Shown piece by piece: positions 1-5,815 of a stretch of DNA of 7,097 bases. The notes under the pieces were generated by a model, which was given only the letters and a program-made list of their open reading frames with translations, was not told the origin of the DNA and made no database searches. The first letter of the stretch is position 1. Each line of letters starts with the position of its first letter. This stretch comes from Gammaproteobacteria bacterium (GTDB lineage Bacteria; Pseudomonadota; Gammaproteobacteria; QOAV01): NCBI GenBank assembly GCA_027067235.1, contig JALXFQ010000125.1, forward strand, positions 1 to 7,097, given 5' to 3'. The position numbers were made by a program, and so were the translations under genes.

Positions 1-192
1 TACGCCCATAACGAAAGCCTGCTCAAGGAAGTGGGTGAGTGGGTGTCCAGTAACGAAGTCATCGCCACGGCTGGCGTCAGTGGCGGCCACAAAGACACCG
101 GCCTGTATTTTGAAATCCGCCACAATGGCAAGCCGGTCAATCCACTGAAGTGGGTGCGATCACCGGCCAGCGGCAAGACCGTAAAACACTGA
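1..192 (+). CDS. envC: EnvC-like murein hydrolase activator, C-terminal end (partial)
   Basis: This is the last 63 codons of a gene entering from the left edge, ending in TGA. The protein is the C-terminal part of an M23/LytM domain: a YAHN(E)SLLK segment, the glycine-rich turn GVSGG, and a GLYFEIRHNGKPVNPLKW ending. In active M23 endopeptidases the stretch before FEIR carries a zinc-binding HxH; here it reads LYFEIR, so that motif is lost. This degeneracy is typical of EnvC, which acts in the periplasm at the division septum and activates amidases AmiA/AmiB instead of cutting peptidoglycan itself. The tail after the LytM domain (about 12 residues, SPASGKTVKH-like) is short and basic. yicC starts 16 bases downstream, so the two may be cotranscribed. 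The coiled coil and signal peptide expected of EnvC lie outside the window, so assignment rests on the LytM end alone; another degenerate LytM factor is possible. Confidence 0.8.
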   Translation, partial: YAHNESLLKEVGEWVSSNEVIATAGVSGGHKDTGLYFEIRHNGKPVNPLKWVRSPASGKTVKH

Positions 193-208
193 ACCCGAGA
201 CAGACAAC

Positions 209-1072
209 ATGACTTTAAGCATGACCGCGTTTGCGCGCGAGGAGGCCGGCACGCCCTGGGGCGTACTGAGCTGGGAACTGCGCAGCGTCAACCACCGCTA
301 TCTGGAAATCTCGCCACGCCTACCGGAACAGCTGCGGCCGCTGGAACCGGCCGTGAGAGCGTCGGTAAGCCAGCAGCTGAGTCGCGGCAAGATCGACTGC
401 AACCTGCGATTCCAGCCGCTTTCCGGCGACGCTGAACAGACTGTCGACAGCCAGGCTGTACTCGGCCTGTCGGCTCTGACTGAAGCCATCGCCCATCAGG
501 ACATCAGCGTGGATCCGTTGCGCATGATCGACGTGCTGCAATGGCCCGGCGTGCTGAAAAGTCCGGAAACAGACATGGAGGCCCTGAACAAACAGGCCCT
601 CGAACTGCTCGACCGGGCCCTTGAGAAACTCATTGAAAACCGCGCCAGCGAGGGCGAAAGGATAAAAAAACTGCTGCTGGAGCGCATTGACGAGATGCAG
701 GCGGCGATCGCCGATGTACCGCAAATACGGGTCGAGGCCATCGCCCGCTTCCGCCAGCGACTGCAGGAGCGGCTGGCGGAAATACGCGACCAGCTGGACC
801 CGGCCCGGCTGGAAGCGGAAGTCGTCATGTTTATCCAGAAATCCGACGTGGAAGAAGAAATCGACCGTCTGCAAAGTCATTTTGCAGAGGTGCGCAAGGT
901 TTTGTCGGACCCGGGCCCGGTGGGCCGGCGGCTGGATTTCCTCATGCAGGAACTGAACCGCGAAGCCAATACACTGGGTTCCAAGGCCAGCGATATCCGC
1001 CTGACCAATATTTCCGTGGAGCTCAAGGTGCTGATAGAACAAATGCGTGAACAGGTGCAGAACATTGAATAA
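209..1072 (+). CDS. yicC: YicC family endoribonuclease
   Basis: The 287-residue product matches the usual length of YicC and is collinear with the E. coli protein as I remember it. The N-terminal domain opens with MTLSMTAFAREE and continues with WELRSVNHRYLE and RLPEQLRPLEP (residues about 5-50), then a WPGVLKSPE segment near 113. The C-terminal DUF1732 part carries SDVEEEIDRLQSH (about 213-225), GRRLDFLMQELNREANTLGSKA (about 239-260) and the hallmark ending LKVLIEQMREQVQNIE. E. coli YicC has been reported as an RNase that acts on small RNAs; the catalytic residues are not something I can assign by eye. The middle third (about 130-210) is rich in Glu, Arg and Leu and probably forms long helices. 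The ATG at 209 is preceded by a weak CGAGA ribosome-binding site and begins exactly where the family begins. The stop codon overlaps the probable start of gmk, a common yicC-gmk pairing in proteobacteria. Confidence 0.96.
   Translation: MTLSMTAFAREEAGTPWGVLSWELRSVNHRYLEISPRLPEQLRPLEPAVRASVSQQLSRGKIDCNLRFQPLSGDAEQTVDSQAVLGLSALTEAIAHQDISVDPLRMIDVLQWPGVLKSPETDMEALNKQALELLDRALEKLIENRASEGERIKKLLLERIDEMQAAIADVPQIRVEAIARFRQRLQERLAEIRDQLDPARLEAEVVMFIQKSDVEEEIDRLQSHFAEVRKVLSDPGPVGRRLDFLMQELNREANTLGSKASDIRLTNISVELKVLIEQMREQVQNIE
1053..1057 (+). promoter_or_regulatory. Ribosome binding site for gmk TTG start
   Basis: AGGTG lies inside the last codons of yicC, seven bases before a TTG at 1065. This site supports TTG 1065 as the gmk start over the in-frame GTG at 1047, which has no such motif in front of it. 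A second candidate, AAGGG at 1071-1075 before the ATG at 1086, would remove most of the first beta strand of the P-loop fold, so I rank it lower. Confidence 0.5.
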
Positions 1073-1616
1073 GGGAAAAATCGTCATGCTGTCAGCGCCT
1101 TCCGGCGCGGGCAAAACCAGCCTCGGCCGCGCGCTCATGGAAAAAATGCCCCATGTGGCATGGTCGGTCTCGCACACCACCCGCGCGCCGCGCCCCGGAG
1201 AGCAGGATGGACGGGATTATCATTTCGTCAGCCGCAAGGAGTTTCAACGCCTGCTGGACGAAGGCGATTTTCTCGAATACGCCGAGGTGTATGGCAACTG
1301 CTACGGCACCTCCCGCCGCGCTCTCCAGCGCCAGCTCGAGGATGGCAAGATTGTGCTCATGGACATCGACTGGCAGGGCGCACGCCAGATTCGCCGGGCT
1401 TTCCCCGATGCCGTCAGCGTCTATATCATGCCACCCGGCATTCAGGAGCTGGAAAATCGTCTGCGCAAGCGCGGACAGGATTCGGAAGAAGTGATAAAGA
1501 AAAGACTCGCGGCCGCCGCAGCGGATATGACCCATGCTGGCGAATACGATAAGGTCATCGTCAACGATGACTTCGACACCGCCCTGGCCGAGCTGGTTGA
1601 CTTCATAAAAAAATAG
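1065..1616 (+). CDS. gmk: Guanylate kinase
   Basis: This cytosolic enzyme phosphorylates GMP to GDP using ATP, feeding GTP and (p)ppGpp synthesis. From the TTG start the product is 183 residues. It shows the P-loop SAPSGAGKT (about 10-18), the GMP-binding segment SVSHTTRAPRPGE (about 34-46) followed by a tyrosine (DYHF), FLEYAEVYGNCYGTS (about 69-83), the DIDWQGA motif (about 100-106), the lid RKRGQDSEEVI, and the late NDDFDTAL segment. All catalytic and GMP-contact positions I can recognise are present. The start is uncertain: TTG 1065 has an AGGTG seven bases upstream and gives an N-terminus of normal length; GTG 1047 adds six residues (189 aa). The reading frame overlaps the yicC end by 8 bases, suggesting translational coupling. 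The protein stops soon after NDDFDTAL, about 20 residues shorter than the E. coli enzyme, losing the basic C-terminal helix; the gene ends in a run of seven A, but no frameshift restores the helix. Confidence 0.96.
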   Translation: MNKGKIVMLSAPSGAGKTSLGRALMEKMPHVAWSVSHTTRAPRPGEQDGRDYHFVSRKEFQRLLDEGDFLEYAEVYGNCYGTSRRALQRQLEDGKIVLMDIDWQGARQIRRAFPDAVSVYIMPPGIQELENRLRKRGQDSEEVIKKRLAAAAADMTHAGEYDKVIVNDDFDTALAELVDFIKK

Positions 1617-1659
1617 TCTAGTTTTAACAGCAACCCAGTCTCCCCCTTTTGCGGAAAAC

Positions 1660-2259
1660 ATGAATACACGCTTTTTCAAGCCCCAATCCTGTCGCCATGG
1701 TCCCAGTTTCCTTGCCGTCGCCTTGCTGCTGTCATCGATGACCGCCCTGGCCGGCCCCGGCGCTGTGGAACAGGAAATCATTGATCTGGTCAATGTCGAG
1801 CGATCAAACGCCGGACTGTCGCCGCTGGCGTACCAGGAACGGCTGGCCATTGCCGCGCGCTGTCACGCCAGCGACATGGCGACAAACGGTTATTTTGATC
1901 ATAACAGCCCGGATGGCAGTACACCGGGCATGCGCGTGGAACGGGCCGGGTATGTCTGGGGAGCCTGGGGCGAAAACATCGCCACCGGCCAGACCAGCGC
2001 CCAGGAAGTCATGAATGTATGGATGAACAGTTCGGGACACCGGGCCAATATTCTGAACCCCGGTTTCACTGAAATCGGCGTCGGCCATGCCTATAACAAT
2101 CAGTCCGGCTTCGGACCTTACTGGGTGCAGGATTTCGGCAAGCCTTCCGCCTATAATCCGCAAAATCCTGTCAACAACTACTGCGGCGCCATTCCACCGC
2201 CCTCGCCACCCGGCGCCTCGAAGACCCTGATACCGATCATCAATCTGTTGTTAAATTAA
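1660..2259 (+). CDS. Secreted CAP/SCP-domain protein
   Basis: The 199-residue product has a probable Sec signal peptide: a basic start, a hydrophobic core FLAVALLLSSMTALA and likely cleavage after Ala31. A CAP (SCP/PR-1-like, CAP superfamily) domain fills about residues 35-162: LVNVERSNAGLSPL, then CHASDMATNGYFDH, GENIATG, WMNSSGHRANIL, FTEIGVG and YWVQDFG. The CAP cavity tetrad appears as His81, Glu105, His127 and Glu138. Two cysteines remain after cleavage (Cys68, Cys175) and could pair. A proline-rich linker PPPSPPG is followed by a hydrophobic end, LIPIINLLLN. The exact role of bacterial CAP proteins is mostly unknown, so I give no function beyond an extracytoplasmic location. The start ATG has only a weak GCGGAA site before it. 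It lies 43 bases after gmk in the same direction and 119 bases before rpoZ, interrupting an otherwise conserved gene order. Its base composition resembles its neighbours. Confidence 0.9.
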   Translation: MNTRFFKPQSCRHGPSFLAVALLLSSMTALAGPGAVEQEIIDLVNVERSNAGLSPLAYQERLAIAARCHASDMATNGYFDHNSPDGSTPGMRVERAGYVWGAWGENIATGQTSAQEVMNVWMNSSGHRANILNPGFTEIGVGHAYNNQSGFGPYWVQDFGKPSAYNPQNPVNNYCGAIPPPSPPGASKTLIPIINLLLN

Positions 2260-2272
2260 CTGCCAACAAACG

Positions 2273-2301
2273 GCGAAAACCGGCGACAGATCGGCTATAA
2301 T
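2273..2301 (+). promoter_or_regulatory. Probable sigma-70 promoter of rpoZ-spoT
   Basis: A perfect TATAAT lies at 2296-2301, in the 119-base gap between the CAP gene and rpoZ. The best-placed -35 at 17 bases spacing is only GCGAAA (2273-2278), which is weak. The bases directly after the -10, GCCCGGC, are entirely G and C. GC-rich discriminators of this kind are known in promoters that ppGpp and DksA inhibit. The start of transcription would be near 2308, leaving a leader of about 70 bases before rpoZ. The -10 is clearly seen; promoter activity and ppGpp response are inferred. Confidence 0.55.
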
Positions 2302-2309
2302 GCCCGGCT

Positions 2310-2340
2310 CGCAGTGGGGGCTGCGGATCTGACCCGCGGC
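2310..2340 (+). other. Two overlapping hairpins in the rpoZ leader
   Basis: Two alternative stems share bases in the presumed 5' untranslated region. One pairs CGCAG (2310-2314) with CTGCG (2321-2325) over a six-base loop. The other pairs GCTGCGG (2320-2326) with CCGCGGC (2334-2340), with one G-U wobble and a seven-base loop. They cannot form together. No U-tract follows either one, so they do not look like terminators. GC-rich sequence gives short stems by chance, so a regulatory role is only a possibility. Confidence 0.25.
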
Positions 2341-2378
2341 TTCCCGGTAATTGATTGGATTTCGAGAGTGATAACTGC

Positions 2379-2696
2379 ATGGCACGTATTACAGTAGAAG
2401 ATTGTCTGGAAAATGTTGAAAACCGCTTTCAGCTGGTGCTGATAGCCGGCAAACGCGCTCGTCAGCTGGAACAGGGCTACCAGCCCCTGGTGGCGGAAGA
2501 AAACGACAAGCCCACGGTCATCGCCCTGCGCGAGATTGCCGAGAAACTGATCGACGCCAGCATTCTCGACGACGAACCCACGGTGATCGCCGAAAAAATG
2601 GCGCAAACCGGCGAAACGGAGCAAGATGAAGCCTCGGTCAATGAAACCGCAGCACCGGCGACGGATGCCCAGCATTCGACTGCCGCGGATACCTAG
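2379..2696 (+). CDS. rpoZ: RNA polymerase omega subunit
   Basis: The 105-residue product is the small RNA polymerase subunit that helps fold and hold beta-prime. It begins MARITVEDCLENVENRF, then LVLIAGKRARQLEQG, then PLVAEENDKPTVIALREIAEKLID, which are the family signatures in order. The N-terminal Met-Ala-Arg, which in E. coli forms part of ppGpp site 1 between omega and beta-prime, is kept. The start ATG at 2379 is preceded by GAGAG about ten bases upstream; the earlier in-frame TTG at 2355 would add eight residues before the conserved MAR start and is unlikely. The tail after about residue 70 is longer than in E. coli (91 aa in total there) and is rich in Glu, Ala and Thr, ending in a low-complexity stretch. 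That unconserved tail is where the spoT reading frame begins, in a different frame. A promoter precedes the gene. Confidence 0.96.
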   Translation: MARITVEDCLENVENRFQLVLIAGKRARQLEQGYQPLVAEENDKPTVIALREIAEKLIDASILDDEPTVIAEKMAQTGETEQDEASVNETAAPATDAQHSTAADT

Positions 2697-4851
2697 GCCA
2701 GGCCGACGCAAACCCGACAGCGCGCTGGCTGCGGCTTCCGCAGACACGCGCCATCTGGCCGATGTGCTGGTCAACACGCTGACAGGCAATCTCGACCATC
2801 GCGACATCAACCAGGTTCTCGCCGCCATCGACTTCGGCATCAGCGCCCACCAGGGCCAGACCCGCGTCAGCGGCGAGCCCTACATTCATCATCCCATCCA
2901 GGTTGCGCAGATCCTCGCTGAAATGCGCATGGACAAACCCACCATCATCGCCGCCCTGCTGCATGACGTGATCGAAGACACCGGTTTCAGCAAGGACCAG
3001 CTGGCCAGACAGTTCGGCAAGGATGTCGCCCATCTGGTGGATGGCGTCAGCAAGCTTACCCAGATCAACTTCCGCAACCGGGCCGAGGCCCAGGCCGCCA
3101 GTCTGCGCAAGATGATACTGGCCATGGTGGATGATCTGCGCGTGGTTCTGATCAAGCTGGCCGACCGCCTGCACAACATGCGCACCATCGACGCTCTGCG
3201 CCGCGACAAACAGATCCGCATCGGCAGGGAAACGCTGGACATCTATGCGCCCATTGCCAACCGTCTGGGCATGCACCAGTTTCGTCACGAACTGGAAGAC
3301 CTCAGCTTTCGCGCCATCTACCCCATCCGCTACCGCGTCATCGCCGAACACATCAAACGCAGCGCCGGGCAGCGCAAGGATCTGATCCGCAAGATAGGCA
3401 AGGGCATCCGCAAACGTCTGAAACAGGAAGGCATCAAGGCGCGCGTCATCGGTCGTGAAAAACACGTCTACGGCGTGTACCGGAAGATGAAACAGAAAGA
3501 CCTGCCGGCCGAAGAAATCATGGACATTTTCGGTTTTCGCATCATCGTCAAACAGCTCGGCCAGTGCTACTGCACGCTGGGCGTCATGCATAACCTGTAC
3601 AAGCCCATACCCGGCAAATTCAAGGACTATATCGCCATACCCAAGGCCAATGGCTACCAGTCCCTGCACACCATCCTGAAAACGCCCTATGGCGCGCCGG
3701 TGGAAATCCAGATACGCACCGAAGACATGCAGCAGGTGGCGGAAAGCGGTATCGCCGCCCATGCCCTGTACAAGGCCCGCGGCAAGCGCAACGCCGCGGA
3801 GCAGTCACGCATTCAGGAATGGACCCAGCGCCTGCTGGAAATGCAGCAAAGCGCGGGTGACTCCATGGAATTCATTGATCATGTCAAAAACGACCTGTTT
3901 CCCGACGAGGTCTATGTATTCACGCCCCGCGGTGAAATCATGACCCTGCCGCGCGGCTCCACCGTGGTGGACTTCGCTTACGCTGTTCATACCGATATCG
4001 GCGGCAGCTGCATCGAGGCGCGCGTGGACAACAAGAAAGTGCCGCTGAATACAGTCCTGCACAACGGCCAGACGGTGCATATCATCACCGACCCCAACGC
4101 CCACCCGGCGCCAAACTGGCTGAACTTCGTGGTCACCAGCAAGGCGCGCGCCCATATTCGTCATTTCCTCAAAGCCCTGGATTACAGTAACGCGGTAAAA
4201 ATCGGTCACCAGATGCTGGAACTGGCGCTGGAAAATGCCGGCCTTTACATGGCCGATGTATCCGGTCAGAAAATCAGCGAATTACTCACCGAACTGGGCA
4301 TTGAATCGCTCGATGACCTGCTGGCGGAAATCGGCACCGGGCAACAGATAGCGCCGCTGATTGTCAACCAGCTCGCCGGTGACCAGATCAAGCCCGAGGG
4401 CCATCACAAGACCCGGCCATTACTGATCAAGGGCACTGAAGGCACGGTGGTCAAACTGGCCAACTGCTGCAAACCGGTCCCCGGTGACTCCATCGTCGGC
4501 TCGGTTACGCCGGGCCAGGGACTGGTCATACACCAGGCCGCCTGCGCCAACATATCCTCCCCCAGCCGCCACGGCGACAAATGGGTGGAAGTGGAATGGC
4601 AGCAACAGCCGGAAGGCCATTTCTCTGCGGATATCAAAGTGCAAGTCGCCAACCAGCGCGGCGCGCTGGCGCGCATCGCCGCCGAAATCGCCGCCGCCGG
4701 CTCCAACATCGAAAACGTCAGCATCCACGACCACGACGGCACCACCAGCTCGCTGGATTTCACCATACAGGTCGAAAGCAAGTCGCATATCCAGAACGTG
4801 CTCACCCGCATCGGCCGCATCAAACACGTCATGTCCGCATCCCGGGTATAA
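2626..4851 (+). CDS. spoT: Bifunctional (p)ppGpp synthetase/hydrolase SpoT
   Basis: This 741-residue RelA/SpoT homologue makes and degrades the alarmone (p)ppGpp. Domain order: HD hydrolase (about 60-215) with metal ligands His89, His113-Asp114 and Asp180 and the ED pair at 117-118; synthetase (about 260-385) with Asp300 in IMDIFGFR, KFKD at 331-334, NGYQSLHT and Glu360 in VEIQIRT; TGS (about 425-488) with AYAVHTDIG; a helical part; a zinc-finger-like CC (614-615) with His636 and Cys640; and a C-terminal ACT domain (about 667-741). The intact hydrolase and the xFKD motif (not the RelA ExDD) indicate a bifunctional SpoT. The start is uncertain. ATG 2626 has GGAG four bases upstream and overlaps rpoZ by 71 bases; ATG 2665 (728 aa) overlaps by 32. 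No good start exists after the rpoZ stop. Either way the protein gains an Arg-rich N-terminal extension compared with E. coli (702 aa). Confidence 0.96.
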   Translation: MKPRSMKPQHRRRMPSIRLPRIPRPGRRKPDSALAAASADTRHLADVLVNTLTGNLDHRDINQVLAAIDFGISAHQGQTRVSGEPYIHHPIQVAQILAEMRMDKPTIIAALLHDVIEDTGFSKDQLARQFGKDVAHLVDGVSKLTQINFRNRAEAQAASLRKMILAMVDDLRVVLIKLADRLHNMRTIDALRRDKQIRIGRETLDIYAPIANRLGMHQFRHELEDLSFRAIYPIRYRVIAEHIKRSAGQRKDLIRKIGKGIRKRLKQEGIKARVIGREKHVYGVYRKMKQKDLPAEEIMDIFGFRIIVKQLGQCYCTLGVMHNLYKPIPGKFKDYIAIPKANGYQSLHTILKTPYGAPVEIQIRTEDMQQVAESGIAAHALYKARGKRNAAEQSRIQEWTQRLLEMQQSAGDSMEFIDHVKNDLFPDEVYVFTPRGEIMTLPRGSTVVDFAYAVHTDIGGSCIEARVDNKKVPLNTVLHNGQTVHIITDPNAHPAPNWLNFVVTSKARAHIRHFLKALDYSNAVKIGHQMLELALENAGLYMADVSGQKISELLTELGIESLDDLLAEIGTGQQIAPLIVNQLAGDQIKPEGHHKTRPLLIKGTEGTVVKLANCCKPVPGDSIVGSVTPGQGLVIHQAACANISSPSRHGDKWVEVEWQQQPEGHFSADIKVQVANQRGALARIAAEIAAAGSNIENVSIHDHDGTTSSLDFTIQVESKSHIQNVLTRIGRIKHVMSASRV

Positions 4852-5762
4852 TGCCGACGGCGCGCCTGCGGGACATACCCACCAACCTCATCATGGGTTT
4901 TCTGGGGGTGGGCAAAACCACCGCCATTCTGAATCTGATTGAGCAGAAACCCTCCAACGAAACCTGGGCGGTGCTGGTCAACGAGTTCGGCAAGGTCGGC
5001 ATTGATGGCGTGATTTACCAGGCCCACGGCGTGGCGGTAAAGGAAATCCCCGGCGGCTGCATGTGCTGCGCCGCGGGCGCGCCGCTGCAGGTGGGCGTCA
5101 ACCAACTGCTGAAAGCCGCCCGCCCGGACCGCCTGCTGATCGAACCCACCGGCATCGGCCACCCCCATCGCGTACTGGATACGCTACAGGGCGACAGCTT
5201 CCGCACCGTGCTCGACCTGCGCGCCAGCATCTGCCTGGTCGATCCGCGCAACATCGCCGACCAGCGCTACACCAGCAACGAAAACTTCACCGACCAGATT
5301 GCCGTTGCCGATATCCTGATCGCCAACAAGACCGACCTGGCAGACGCGCGCGAACTGGCGCTGTTCGAACAAATGGCGAATGCCGCCACGCCGCCCAAAA
5401 GCCTGGTGGCGCAAACCCGCCACGGCCAACTGCAAACCCGCTGGCTGGACCTGCCCCACAACCCCGCACGAAAAGCACAACACCCGCAGTTCCACCGGCA
5501 CGAACCCGACAGCGACCTGCAAAGCTGCGGCTGGATACTGCCCCGTGACTGGATTTTCTCCCGTGAAAAACTCAACCACTGGCTGGCGAACACACCAGCC
5601 CAACGCATCAAAGGCCTGCTCAACACCGAACACGGCCCGATGATCGTCAACGACAGACAACTAACGCCCGTTACCCCGCCCGTGGAAAACAGACTGGAAA
5701 TCCTCACCCGTCACCCCGATTGCGCCGAACTGAAAAAACAGATCGAATCACTCAAAGCGTAG
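4851..5762 (+). CDS. CobW/G3E-family GTPase, putative metallochaperone
   Basis: The 303-residue product is a G3E-family P-loop GTPase of the CobW/YjiA/ZNG type. It has Walker A GFLGVGKTT (16-24), VLVNEFGKVGIDG (about 41-53), the metal-binding GGCMCC (Cys70, Cys72, Cys73), the LIEPTGIGHP switch region (about 96-105), and the guanine-specificity NKTD (159-162). A histidine-rich stretch (His203, 211, 215, 217) links to a short CobW C-terminal domain with CGWILPRDWIFS and HWLANTPAQRIKGLLNT. Such proteins use GTP hydrolysis to hand Zn, Co or related metals to client proteins. The metal and client here cannot be read from sequence. The chosen ATG at 4851 shares its A with the spoT TAA, a TAATG junction implying translational coupling; in-frame sequence before it belongs to the spoT shadow. 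A start at the later ATG 4893 would cut into the first beta strand. Enteric genomes have trmH at this place instead. Confidence 0.92.
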   Translation: MPTARLRDIPTNLIMGFLGVGKTTAILNLIEQKPSNETWAVLVNEFGKVGIDGVIYQAHGVAVKEIPGGCMCCAAGAPLQVGVNQLLKAARPDRLLIEPTGIGHPHRVLDTLQGDSFRTVLDLRASICLVDPRNIADQRYTSNENFTDQIAVADILIANKTDLADARELALFEQMANAATPPKSLVAQTRHGQLQTRWLDLPHNPARKAQHPQFHRHEPDSDLQSCGWILPRDWIFSREKLNHWLANTPAQRIKGLLNTEHGPMIVNDRQLTPVTPPVENRLEILTRHPDCAELKKQIESLKA

Positions 5763-5783
5763 AGGCGGATTCATCCGCCCAAC
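5762..5783. repeat. Short GGCGGAT palindrome after the CobW gene
   Basis: GGCGGA (5764-5769) and TCCGCC (5774-5779) form a perfect six-base stem with a TTCA loop, directly after the CobW stop codon. No T-run follows on either strand, so a classical intrinsic terminator is not supported. The same GGCGGAT word recurs at 5980-5986 near the waaA end, which suggests both are remnants of one intergenic palindrome family. It could still stop or protect transcript ends from this convergent gene pair. Confidence 0.5.
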
Positions 5784-5815
5784 GGTGTCAACCCGGCCCC
5801 ACGCAGACATAATTC

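Noticed and set aside
1..192. Active M23 endopeptidase at the left edge
   Set aside because: The HxH zinc motif is replaced by LYF before EIR, as in EnvC-type activators.
1086..1088. ATG 1086 as the gmk start, with AAGGG ten bases upstream
   Set aside because: It would remove the KIV residues of the first beta strand before the P-loop, unlike known guanylate kinases.
320..1180. Minus-strand open frame of about 286 codons opposite yicC and gmk
   Set aside because: Antisense shadow of two firmly identified genes; no ribosome-binding site or recognisable motif.
1608..1640. Terminator or frameshift at the A7 run at the end of gmk
   Set aside because: Only a weak AT-rich imperfect pairing is seen, and reading other frames does not extend the protein.
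2638..3762. Long minus-strand open frame (about 374 codons) opposite rpoZ/spoT
   Set aside because: It mirrors the codon bias of spoT on a GC-rich strand, resembles no family I know, and spoT opposite it is certain.
4581..4850. In-frame upstream extension of the CobW gene by 90 codons
   Set aside because: It lies inside spoT in another frame, is Arg/His-rich low-quality sequence, and the family begins just before the P-loop; ATG 4851 fits.
4404..5168. Minus-strand frame of about 254 codons across spoT and the CobW gene
   Set aside because: Shadow frame spanning the junction of two real genes; no family signature.
5764..5779. Intrinsic terminator after the CobW gene
   Set aside because: The stem is good but no T-tract follows on either strand; listed as a palindrome instead.
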